Below are positions 1 to 6,887 of a DNA stretch of 64,000 nucleotides, in pieces. Below the pieces are notes generated by a model, which saw only the letters and a list, made by a program, of their open reading frames with translations, made no database searches and was not told the DNA's origin. The stretch's first letter is position 1; every line of letters starts with the position of its first letter. Both the position numbers and the translations under genes were made by a program. Source of the DNA: Campylobacter sp. MIT 99-7217 (GTDB lineage: Bacteria > Campylobacterota > Campylobacteria > Campylobacterales > Campylobacteraceae). The stretch covers positions 118,075-182,074 of the forward strand of contig NZ_QHLJ01000004.1 of assembly GCF_006864365.1 (NCBI RefSeq), read 5' to 3'.

Positions 1-261
1 AAAAACCTCACGCCACAAAGTCAAATACAAAGACCTATCATATCAAGTGAATACATTTTGACCCAAAACCCTGATATGCTGATCTTAGGGATTCAAGCTA
101 CAGACATTGACGAACTTACAAGGCGAAATCCTTTGCTTAAATCCACAAAAGCTTATAAAAATAAGCGAATTTATGTGTATCCAAAAACGCATACCCTACT
201 TCGTCTTAGTCCAAATATCATCGATCAGATCAAAAATTTAAAAACCGCCTTAGAAAAATAA
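1..261 (+). CDS. C-terminal end of an ABC transporter periplasmic binding protein (iron/siderophore/heme/B12 type)
   Basis: Partial gene: the frame is open from the first base of the window and stops at 259-261, giving the last 86 residues. A TTG at 58 is internal and not needed as a start. The tail (TQNPDMLILG, then a run leading to KNKRIYVYP and a final helix over NIIDQIKNLK) has the layout of the last lobe of TroA/BtuF/FhuD-type binding proteins, where an 'NPD-I-I' strand precedes the ligand pocket. It would bind a metal complex in the periplasm and hand it to an inner-membrane permease; those partners lie outside the window. The fold class is moderately sure, the ligand unknown. Confidence 0.6.
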   Translation, partial: KNLTPQSQIQRPIISSEYILTQNPDMLILGIQATDIDELTRRNPLLKSTKAYKNKRIYVYPKTHTLLRLSPNIIDQIKNLKTALEK

Positions 262-284
262 AGTAAAGCCTAAAGGGCTTTACT
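262..284 (+). terminator. Terminator-like hairpin after the binding-protein gene
   Basis: A perfect 9-bp stem, AGTAAAGCC (262-270) with GGCTTTACT (276-284), has a 5-base loop and starts directly after the stop codon. There is no clear T run after it, so termination may be weak or the hairpin may only stabilise the mRNA end. Confidence 0.55.
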
Positions 285-343
285 ATCTTAAGACTTTAAA
301 TTTAATAATAAATATTATATTATAAACTTGAATTAATTTTATT

Positions 344-376
344 TATACTACAATAAGATTTTTTATTTTCAAGGAG
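344..376 (+). promoter_or_regulatory. Putative promoter and Shine-Dalgarno for the SbmA-like gene
   Basis: A -10-like TATACT lies at 344-349 in a very AT-rich leader. AAGGAG at 371-376 sits five bases before the TTG at 382, which supports that start over the ATG at 400. The leader also has the AT palindrome ATAAT-AAAT-ATTAT; it could be a Fur-type site next to an iron-uptake gene, but the composition is too AT-rich to be sure. Confidence 0.4.
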
Positions 377-381
377 CTAAT

Positions 382-1602
382 TTGTTTAAATCCTTTTTTA
401 TGTCGGCTAAATGGGCTTTATGGGCTTATTTGGGGCTAGCTTTGTTGCTTGCTTTTTTGTATTTGCAAACCAGCTTAAATGTAGCCATAAATGAATGGTA
501 TAAAGACTTTTATGATGTGCTTCAAAAGCCAAAAATAGAACAAAAGCTTGAGGGCAATGCCCAAGAAGAACTTAACACAAGTAAGAATTTAGAACAGATC
601 CAAAAGCAAGAAGAACTCGCTGCAAGCAAGCTTGAAAACTCAAATTTCTTAAACAAATCCTCGCTCATTTTTTATCAATATCTTATCCGTGAATTTTTCG
701 ATAAATCAAGCATTAGCGGACAGGATTCTTATAGTATCGATGATTTTTATTTACTTGTGGGCGTTTTTTTATGTATAGCCTTGCCTTATGTTTTAATAGC
801 AACTATAAATATTTATTTTGCAAGTCTTTATGCTTTAAAATGGCGTGAAGCTATGACCTTTGAATACCTTAAATTTTGGAAAAATAAAGATGACAACATA
901 GAAGGAAGCTCGCAAAGAATTCAAGAAGATATTTATAATTTTTCTAAGATAGTAGAAAGTCTTGGGCTTGCCTTTGTGCGTGCTTTGATGACGCTAATCG
1001 CATTTATCCCTATACTTTGGGCATTGAGCGAGCCTATATCTAAGGCTTTGTTTGTAAATTTAAGCGATGAAAGTGCTTTTAGCTTTCTTAAGTCTATCGA
1101 TGGGCTTTTGGTTTATGTGGCTTTGTTTATTTCTCTTGGAGGGCTTTGCATTTCTTGGATCGTGGGCATAAAACTGCCCGGACTTGAGTATAACAACCAA
1201 AAAGCTGAAGCTGCTTTTAGAAAAGAACTTGTTTTTGCTGAAGATGATCGTAAAAAATACGCCAGCGAACCTACCATGATAGAGCTTTTCACAGGGCTTA
1301 AATTTAACTACAAAAGACTTTTTTTGCATTATGGGTATTTTAATATTTGGCTTATTTTATTTGAGCAAATGATTGTTATCGTTCCGCTTCTTATCGTTGC
1401 TCCTTCGCTTTTTGGAGGGGTAATCACGCTTGGTATTGTTATGCAAATGAATAATGCTTTTGATCAGGTTCGAAGCTCTTTTTCTGTTTTTATCACAAAT
1501 TGGACAAAAATCACAGAACTTAGAAGTATCCACAAGCGTTTAAGTGAATTTGAGATCAATATAGCCTATAAAAAATCCAAAAAGCTCAAACGCCAAGGCT
1601 AA
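382..1602 (+). CDS. SbmA/BacA-family peptide transporter-like membrane protein
   Basis: 406-residue inner-membrane protein with hydrophobic segments near residues 10-30, 125-150, 190-215, 240-265 and 325-350. The pattern WYKDFYDVLQ early, WREAMT mid-protein and the late SxFFQVRSSFSVF-like stretch (here AFDQVRSSFSVF) is typical of the SbmA/BacA family. That family imports proline-rich peptides and related antibiotics by proton drive and lacks the ABC ATPase domain. A polar, charged insert (about residues 50-90, Glu/Gln/Lys rich) interrupts the first periplasmic loop. The TTG start is chosen from the AAGGAG five bases upstream. C. jejuni has a homologue (Cj0182 as I recall). Family call fairly sure; substrate unknown. 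Confidence 0.75.
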   Translation: MFKSFFMSAKWALWAYLGLALLLAFLYLQTSLNVAINEWYKDFYDVLQKPKIEQKLEGNAQEELNTSKNLEQIQKQEELAASKLENSNFLNKSSLIFYQYLIREFFDKSSISGQDSYSIDDFYLLVGVFLCIALPYVLIATINIYFASLYALKWREAMTFEYLKFWKNKDDNIEGSSQRIQEDIYNFSKIVESLGLAFVRALMTLIAFIPILWALSEPISKALFVNLSDESAFSFLKSIDGLLVYVALFISLGGLCISWIVGIKLPGLEYNNQKAEAAFRKELVFAEDDRKKYASEPTMIELFTGLKFNYKRLFLHYGYFNIWLILFEQMIVIVPLLIVAPSLFGGVITLGIVMQMNNAFDQVRSSFSVFITNWTKITELRSIHKRLSEFEINIAYKKSKKLKRQG

Positions 1603-1610
1603 ATTTTTGC

Positions 1611-1639
1611 TATAATTTCCTTTAAAAAAGGAAATTATG
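1611..1639 (+). promoter_or_regulatory. -10 box overlapping a 12-bp inverted repeat that covers the ribosome site and start codon
   Basis: TATAAT at 1611-1616 overlaps the left arm of a perfect 12-bp inverted repeat: arms 1612-1623 and 1627-1638 with an AAA loop. The right arm contains the Shine-Dalgarno AAGGAA (1628-1633) and the first two bases of the start codon (ATG 1637-1639). A transcript started from this -10 would begin inside the repeat and lack the left arm. Read-through from the upstream gene would carry the whole hairpin and mask the start. Confidence 0.55.
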
Positions 1640-2677
1640 AAAGTTTTACAATTTTTCTATGATCACACACAGCAATTTAAAACAAGCTATGAAAGAAAGT
1701 TGAGCTTAGAAAGAAAAAATACCCTCATCAAAGGAGCAAAGGCTTGCGGCAAAAAAGCCTTTCTTTGCAACTTCTTAAGTTCTTTTGAAGCAAAAGAAAT
1801 TTTGTTTTTAGACTTTGAGGATTTACGCTTTGAAGTGCTAAGTTTAAAGCATTTACAAGCTTTTTTAGAACAAAATCTACAAATCAAAATTCTTGTTTTC
1901 GAGCATGTGGGTAGGGATTTTTGTTTTGATTTTTCTAAGTTAAAAAATATATGTGTTTTTGTTACAAGTGAATTTAAGGATTTTAAACTTAAGGGCTTTG
2001 ATGAATTAGAACTTGATTTTTTAGACTTTGAAGAGTTTATCAGCTCTTTAAAAACTCAAAATTTTCACTCTTTGCTGAGCTTATTTTTGCAAAATGGGCG
2101 TAGTGTTGGCGTAAATGATGATTTTTTAAAAGCACATTTTAGTTCTTTAGAGCTTGAAATTTTAAAATTTATTGCCTTAAATTTAGGACTTGAATTTAGC
2201 GTGAATGAGTTGTATCAAAACCTCAAACAAAGGCTTAAAATTTCTAAAGATAGTCTTTATAAAAGTGTAGAAAATTTGCACAATAGATATATTTTACACT
2301 TTGTCAAACATAATGAAAAAAATCTTAAAAAAGTCTATTTTACTGACTTTGCCATGAAAAATCTTTTAAGCATTAAAAAGGATTTTAAGCAACTTTTTGA
2401 AAATCTTGTTTTAAGTGAGCTTTTTAAATTTAAAGAAGAACTTTTTTACGATAAAAACTTTGATTTTATACTTCATTCAAAAAAGTTAGGCTTCATTTGC
2501 ACGCCTTTTTTGGATACTGAACTCATTAAAATAAGGGCTAAAAAAATTCTTTCAAAAGCCTTACAAATGCAAATTTTTCATATCATTTTCATCACTCTTT
2601 CAAATGAGGAAATTTTTTATGAACAAGGCGTGAAATTTGAACTTATTTCTTTTGAAAAATGGGCTTTGGGTTTTTAA
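1637..2677 (+). CDS. Orphan ATPase-like protein with a DUF4143-like C-terminus
   Basis: 346 residues, no signal peptide, cytoplasmic. Residues about 33-42 form a P-loop-like GAKACGKK, which has Lys where Ser or Thr normally follows GK, so ATP hydrolysis may be impaired. A Walker-B-like hydrophobic strand (EILFLDFED) follows near residue 55. The middle resembles a winged-helix segment (about 175-225). The C-terminal part has FENLVLSEL (about 255-263) and a restriction-fold-like strand pattern, as in archaeal-type ATPases carrying DUF4143. Such proteins occur in defence and toxin contexts as well as alone; no partner is adjacent here. Family assignment is tentative. Confidence 0.5.
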   Translation: MKVLQFFYDHTQQFKTSYERKLSLERKNTLIKGAKACGKKAFLCNFLSSFEAKEILFLDFEDLRFEVLSLKHLQAFLEQNLQIKILVFEHVGRDFCFDFSKLKNICVFVTSEFKDFKLKGFDELELDFLDFEEFISSLKTQNFHSLLSLFLQNGRSVGVNDDFLKAHFSSLELEILKFIALNLGLEFSVNELYQNLKQRLKISKDSLYKSVENLHNRYILHFVKHNEKNLKKVYFTDFAMKNLLSIKKDFKQLFENLVLSELFKFKEELFYDKNFDFILHSKKLGFICTPFLDTELIKIRAKKILSKALQMQIFHIIFITLSNEEIFYEQGVKFELISFEKWALGF

Positions 2678-2707
2678 AATCAAATTTTCAAAAACCCATA
2701 AGATGCA

Positions 2708-4726
2708 TTAAAACTTCTTACTTTGCACATCAGCAAGTATATCCTTAGCGCTTTTTTCAACACTCGTGCTGATCAAAGAAGCCTTATCAGCTATTTGTTT
2801 ATTTTCGCTTGTAAGATCCTTAATATGTGTTATAGAATCATTGATTTGCTCTATACCTACGCTTTGTTCTTTGATAGAATCAGACATATCATTTATAGAC
2901 TGATTAAGTAAGCTTGTGCTTGTTGAAATTTCACTTAAAGAACTTTGTGTTCTTTCAGCAAGTTTTCTAACCTCATCAGCAACAACGGCAAAGCCTCGTC
3001 CATGTTCTCCAGCCCTTGCAGCTTCAATGGCAGCATTAAGAGCAAGTAAGTTGATTTGATCAGCTATATCGCCTATGATACCTGTAACATTTTTGATCTC
3101 ATCGCTTTGTTTGATCACCCCATCACTTTTATCTGAAATACTTTGCATGGAAAGTGAAATTTGCTCAACTGAAGCTTGGGCTTGATAAAGTAAAGAATTC
3201 GTTGAATTTACTCCTTGCATAAGTTTATCAACCATGACATGAAGTTCACTCGAGCTTTCTTCTAACTTGGTACTAAAATCAAGAGATGTTTTCAACATAG
3301 AACCCACCTCGCTACCTAGATGATTTATCCCGTTTAGCAAAACCTTAGCATCTTTTACATAATCATCTTCTTGTGTTATCCTTGCTGTAAAATCATTAGC
3401 CGAGTATGATTTTAAAATCTTTCCTATATTTCCTAATAAAAGATTCCAAACACGCAAAGCTTCATTGAGTAAATCAATAGATCTTTGAAGCTCTGGATTA
3501 TCTGATTTTATTTGAACTTGACCTGACATATCGCCCTTTTTCATTTCAAAAACAACCTTTTCAAGAGCAAGAACAGCACTATGATCCATGTCTTGTCCCC
3601 TTTGTATACTCACGATATTTTCATTTATAGTCAAAGCCATTAATCCAAGCTCATCTTTTGAGTTGATTTGTATAGCCTTAGCACTTTTATTTTCACGCCT
3701 CAAATAAGCAAAAAAGCTTAACAAACCTTCTTGAAGCTTAGCAATGTCATTTTGAAATTTCCTAGCTATAACAAGGGCTAAAATAGCTCCAAGTATAAGC
3801 AATATAACCAAGGCATAAAGGTTAAATTTAATGTTTTGATTTAAAAACTCATAAAATATATCTTCTGGAATTTCTCCAGCCAAATACCAATGTAAATTTG
3901 GTAAATACTCGTTGACCAAGATACGCTTTTGCCCCTCAGCATTTTCAAAATGAAGCACCACATTATCCTGCGGATCTAAAATACGCTCAACAGTGCTTGC
4001 TGGATATCCTAAATTTTTAAGATTTTTCCCCACCATAGAATAATCAGTATGAGCCCTAATCTCTCCGCTTGAATCAGTAAGCATAATATTTCCATTTTCT
4101 CCAAATTTTTGCCTACTCATAAAATCAATAAATCCTTGCATATCAGCAACAACTCCGGTTATAGCTATGACTTTGCCATTTTTATCAAAAATTTTATAAT
4201 TTACAAAAAGTGATATTTTTCCTGAGTCTCTTTGTGTATCTACATTTAAGGCATAATCATCTTGAGTTTTTATGAAATCAAGCACCCAGCCATCTTTTCC
4301 TCCCTCAGAAATATCAGCCTTATTTTTCGCATTTGATGAATAATAATGCTGGCTTTCAAGAGTGATCAAAAAAGTATCTAAAACATTAAATTCTTCAACA
4401 ATGGCTCTTTGATTTTCAAAAAAATCAGGCAAAAAATCCTCATTTTCTCCACCTTCGATCCAAGCTTTGATAAAATGGTTATTTGCCATGGCTTGTGCGA
4501 TGTAGATATTAGGGCGAAGTTGAAGTTTAATCTGACTTGAAATGATCTCAAGCATTTGAGGTAAGGTCTTTTTACTGAGTTCTTCTTTTGTAAATTCCTT
4601 GGTATTAAAATAATTCAAATACACAAGCACACTTGCAACCAAAAGTATAGCCAAAGAAATAGCAAACATAAGCTTTGTTTTAAATGAATGCAAGGTATCA
4701 ACCTTAAAATGAGCTTTGGAAACCAT
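2708..4726 (-). CDS. Methyl-accepting chemotaxis protein (dCache-type sensor)
   Basis: 672 residues from the ATG at 4724-4726, chosen because AAGGAGGAT (within 4731-4740 on this strand) is an ideal ribosome site; an upstream TTG would add an unlikely 38-residue tail. There is an inner-membrane helix near residues 19-40, a periplasmic sensor of about 260 residues with the dCache look ([20 protein letters not shown], then [11 protein letters not shown]), a second helix near 300-325 and a cytoplasmic signalling hairpin. The tip [20 protein letters not shown] binds CheA/CheW. It senses an unknown small ligand. The tip region is nearly identical in DNA to the receptor at 32976-35087. A 17-bp G tract sits upstream of its promoter. 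Confidence 0.9.
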   Translation of the reverse strand: MVSKAHFKVDTLHSFKTKLMFAISLAILLVASVLVYLNYFNTKEFTKEELSKKTLPQMLEIISSQIKLQLRPNIYIAQAMANNHFIKAWIEGGENEDFLPDFFENQRAIVEEFNVLDTFLITLESQHYYSSNAKNKADISEGGKDGWVLDFIKTQDDYALNVDTQRDSGKISLFVNYKIFDKNGKVIAITGVVADMQGFIDFMSRQKFGENGNIMLTDSSGEIRAHTDYSMVGKNLKNLGYPASTVERILDPQDNVVLHFENAEGQKRILVNEYLPNLHWYLAGEIPEDIFYEFLNQNIKFNLYALVILLILGAILALVIARKFQNDIAKLQEGLLSFFAYLRRENKSAKAIQINSKDELGLMALTINENIVSIQRGQDMDHSAVLALEKVVFEMKKGDMSGQVQIKSDNPELQRSIDLLNEALRVWNLLLGNIGKILKSYSANDFTARITQEDDYVKDAKVLLNGINHLGSEVGSMLKTSLDFSTKLEESSSELHVMVDKLMQGVNSTNSLLYQAQASVEQISLSMQSISDKSDGVIKQSDEIKNVTGIIGDIADQINLLALNAAIEAARAGEHGRGFAVVADEVRKLAERTQSSLSEISTSTSLLNQSINDMSDSIKEQSVGIEQINDSITHIKDLTSENKQIADKASLISTSVEKSAKDILADVQSKKF

Positions 4727-4826
4727 ATTTATCCTCCTTGAAATGTTAAAAAATATAACTATTCTTACAAAGTAATCAAGAATACTTCTCAATACAATAT
4801 TATGTTTTAAATAGTATATTCTTAGT

Positions 4827-4832
4827 ATTATA
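4827..4832 (-). promoter_or_regulatory. -10 box for the chemoreceptor gene
   Basis: TATAAT read on the minus strand, about 100 bp before the start codon, in the phased AT-rich setting usual for Campylobacter sigma-70 promoters, which often have no clear -35. Confidence 0.5.
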
Positions 4833-4865
4833 AAATACAAATTCGGAATTTTTTCTTAAAATTTA

Positions 4866-4882
4866 CCCCCCCCCCCCCCCCC
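4866..4882. repeat. 17-bp homopolymeric G/C tract (likely phase-variable)
   Basis: Seventeen uninterrupted C on the plus strand (G on the minus strand) in DNA that is otherwise mostly A and T. It is intergenic: in the chemoreceptor frame a stop (4856-4858) separates it from the gene. It lies 33 bp upstream of the -10 at 4827-4832, next to where a -35 or activator site would be. Tracts this long slip at high frequency in Campylobacter. The rest of the 325-bp gap between the receptor start and purM shows nothing coding. Confidence 0.9.
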
Positions 4883-5051
4883 GTAATTTTTAAATTTTGT
4901 TACATTTTTTTACATAAAAATTTAATTTTTGAGAAGTAAATACTCAAAATTAAGCATATTCAAGGATAAAAACATTTTGTATAAAAATAAAAAGAAATTT
5001 AAAGAAGAAGTAAAATACACTAATAAATTTTAATATATCTTATCAAAAAGT

Positions 5052-6041
5052 TTATTCTAAAACCACGCCCTCATTGATCACAACTTCGCCGATGATGAAG
5101 GCGTCTGAGTTTTCAAGAACCTTTGAAATATTTTCAGCACTAACCACAAGCACAAGACCAACGCCCATGTTAAAGCTTCTATACATTTCACTTTCCTCAA
5201 CGCATTCGCCGATTTGATAGAAAATTTCAGGAGTTTTTAAATGGTGTTTTCTAATCACCGCACCCATTCCTTTTGGAAAAATACGAGGCAAATTCTCCAC
5301 CAAGCCACCGCCTGTGATATGTGCAAGAGCATTGATGAAAGGTTTTAGCTTCAAAAAGTCTTTGACATAAATTCTTGTAGGCTCTAGCAAGATATCAATG
5401 AGGCTTTTACCCTGTATCTTGTCATCAAATTTCATTTTTAAAGTCTCAAAAAGCACCTTTCTAGCTAAAGAATAGCCATTTGAGTGAAGCCCAGAGCTTG
5501 GCAAGCCCAAAAGCAAATCTCCATTTTTTACAAATTTACTTCTATCAATCTCATCTTCCTCAGCCATGCCAACAGCAAAGCCTGCTAGATCAAAGTCATC
5601 TTTGTTATACATTCCGGGCATTTCGGCTGTCTCGCCTCCTATCAAAGCACATTTTGCTTCCTTACAACCTTGTGCTATACTTGAAACAACAGCCCTTGCA
5701 ACCTCTACATCAAGCTTAGCCGTAGCGTAATAATCCAAGAAAAACAAAGGTGTAGCAAAGTTGCAAATCAGATCATTCACGCACATAGCAACAAGATCTT
5801 GCCCTATGGTGTCATATCTTTTTGCATCAATAGCTAAACGAAGCTTAGTGCCAACCCCGTCTGTTGCTCCCAAAATCACAGGCTTTTTAAAGCCAGCAGG
5901 CAAGCGAAAAGCCCCAGAAAAAGAGCCTATACCACCGATGACATTTTCATTAAAAGTTTCTTTAACCTTTGGTTTAATAGCTTCAACAAAAGCATTTCCA
6001 TTATCTATACTCACACCAGCATCTTCGTATGAAATTTTCAT
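5052..6041 (-). CDS. purM: Phosphoribosylformylglycinamidine cyclo-ligase (AIR synthetase)
   Basis: 329 residues, cytosolic; makes aminoimidazole ribotide from FGAM with ATP in purine synthesis. It starts MKISYEDAGVSIDNGN, the PurM N-terminal signature, followed by GATDGVGTKLRLA near residue 58, the DLVAMCVNDLIC motif and GGETAEMPGMY near 136-146. HITGGGLVENLPRIFP lies near 242-257. Length is normal. It is divergent from coaE with about 60 bp between, as in C. jejuni. Confidence 0.97.
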   Translation of the reverse strand: MKISYEDAGVSIDNGNAFVEAIKPKVKETFNENVIGGIGSFSGAFRLPAGFKKPVILGATDGVGTKLRLAIDAKRYDTIGQDLVAMCVNDLICNFATPLFFLDYYATAKLDVEVARAVVSSIAQGCKEAKCALIGGETAEMPGMYNKDDFDLAGFAVGMAEEDEIDRSKFVKNGDLLLGLPSSGLHSNGYSLARKVLFETLKMKFDDKIQGKSLIDILLEPTRIYVKDFLKLKPFINALAHITGGGLVENLPRIFPKGMGAVIRKHHLKTPEIFYQIGECVEESEMYRSFNMGVGLVLVVSAENISKVLENSDAFIIGEVVINEGVVLE

Positions 6042-6101
6042 TTATTTTTCCTTAAATTTAAAAGGGTATTTTAGCTAAAAAAGTTTTAATAAGGACTAAA
6101 G

Positions 6102-6686
6102 ATGAAAAATGCTTTTTTTGTAACTGCTAGCATAGCCTGTGGCAAATCAAGCTTTATGAAAATGGCTCAAGATAAGGGCTTTAACACAATAAACGCAGAT
6201 TCTATCGCTCATCAAATTTTAGAAGAAAAGGCAGAACAAATCGCTACGCTCTTTAAAGATCATCATATTTTAAAAGATCAAAAGATCGATAGAAAAGCCT
6301 TAGCTTTGCTTATATTTAGCGATGAAAAAAGTAAAACAAAGCTTGAAAACTTCATGCACCCACTCATAAAAGATGAAATTTTAAAACAAGCCTTAGTTTT
6401 GGACGCCAAAAATAAAGCTTTTTTTATAGAGCTTCCTCTTTTTTTTGAAAATACAAACTATCAAGGTTTGGGAAAGAGTATCTTGATCTACGCCCCGAAA
6501 GAACTAAGCCTTCAAAGACTTATGCAAAGAGATAAACTAAGCAAAGAAGAAGCATTAAAAAGGCTCAATGCTCAACTTGATATAGAGATAAAAAAGCAAA
6601 AGGCTGATTTCATCATCGATAACAGCAAGGATCTAGTTCATTTTCAAGAGCAAAGCGAAATATTTTTTAATTCTCTAAATTTATGA
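6102..6686 (+). CDS. coaE: Dephospho-CoA kinase
   Basis: 194 residues; phosphorylates dephospho-CoA in the last step of coenzyme A synthesis. The P-loop is at residues 8-17 in the form TASIACGKSSF, so the usual GGIGSGKS glycines are replaced by Ser-Ile-Ala-Cys. This is unusual, though the GKS core is intact. It also has INADSIAHQI and a lid LMQRDKLSKEEALKRLNAQ typical of CoaE. An SD-like AAGGAC precedes the ATG. The 3' end overlaps the convergent ccoS by 6 bp. Confidence 0.93.
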   Translation: MKNAFFVTASIACGKSSFMKMAQDKGFNTINADSIAHQILEEKAEQIATLFKDHHILKDQKIDRKALALLIFSDEKSKTKLENFMHPLIKDEILKQALVLDAKNKAFFIELPLFFENTNYQGLGKSILIYAPKELSLQRLMQRDKLSKEEALKRLNAQLDIEIKKQKADFIIDNSKDLVHFQEQSEIFFNSLNL

Positions 6687-6887
6687 GTCTTGTTTTCTTT
6701 TTAAAGCCTCTTTTTTACGCCTATCAAGCTCGATAGCATCGTGCAAAGCTTCTTCGCTATCATTAAGCGTGGTGAATTTATAATCATCATCAAACTGCTT
6801 GTTTTTAATCCCCCACAAAAAAGCTAGCAAAGCGATAGCAAAAGCGATGATAGAAACACTTATCATCATTATGATCACACCATTCAT
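6681..6887 (-). CDS. ccoS: cbb3-type cytochrome oxidase assembly protein CcoS
   Basis: 68 residues: one N-terminal membrane helix (about 4-25), then the CcoS signature WGIKNKQFDDDYK, in which Gln-Phe-Asp-Asp follows the helix. It is needed to insert heme and copper into the cbb3 oxidase. The ATG at 6885-6887 overlaps the stop of ccoI by four bases, so the two are translationally coupled. The structural ccoNOQP genes are at 49.7-53 kb. Confidence 0.88.
   Translation of the reverse strand: MNGVIIMMISVSIIAFAIALLAFLWGIKNKQFDDDYKFTTLNDSEEALHDAIELDRRKKEALKRKQDS

Noticed and set aside
301..330. Fur-box-like AT palindrome before the SbmA-like gene.
   Set aside because: The match is only A and T in a region made almost wholly of A and T; it cannot be told from chance.
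1060..1329. Minus-strand frame of 89 codons inside the SbmA-like gene, and similar antisense frames inside addB, copA and purM.
   Set aside because: They lie fully opposite well-supported genes, have no ribosome sites and show no domain pattern.
4727..4840. Longer chemoreceptor start from a TTG at 4838-4840, adding 38 residues.
   Set aside because: The extension is rich in Ile/Tyr/Arg with no ribosome site, while an ideal AAGGAGGAT precedes the ATG at 4726. The extra stretch also covers the promoter.
4856..4882. G17 tract as an in-frame switch inside the receptor gene.
   Set aside because: A stop codon at 4856-4858 separates the tract from the gene in its frame, so slippage cannot change the protein.
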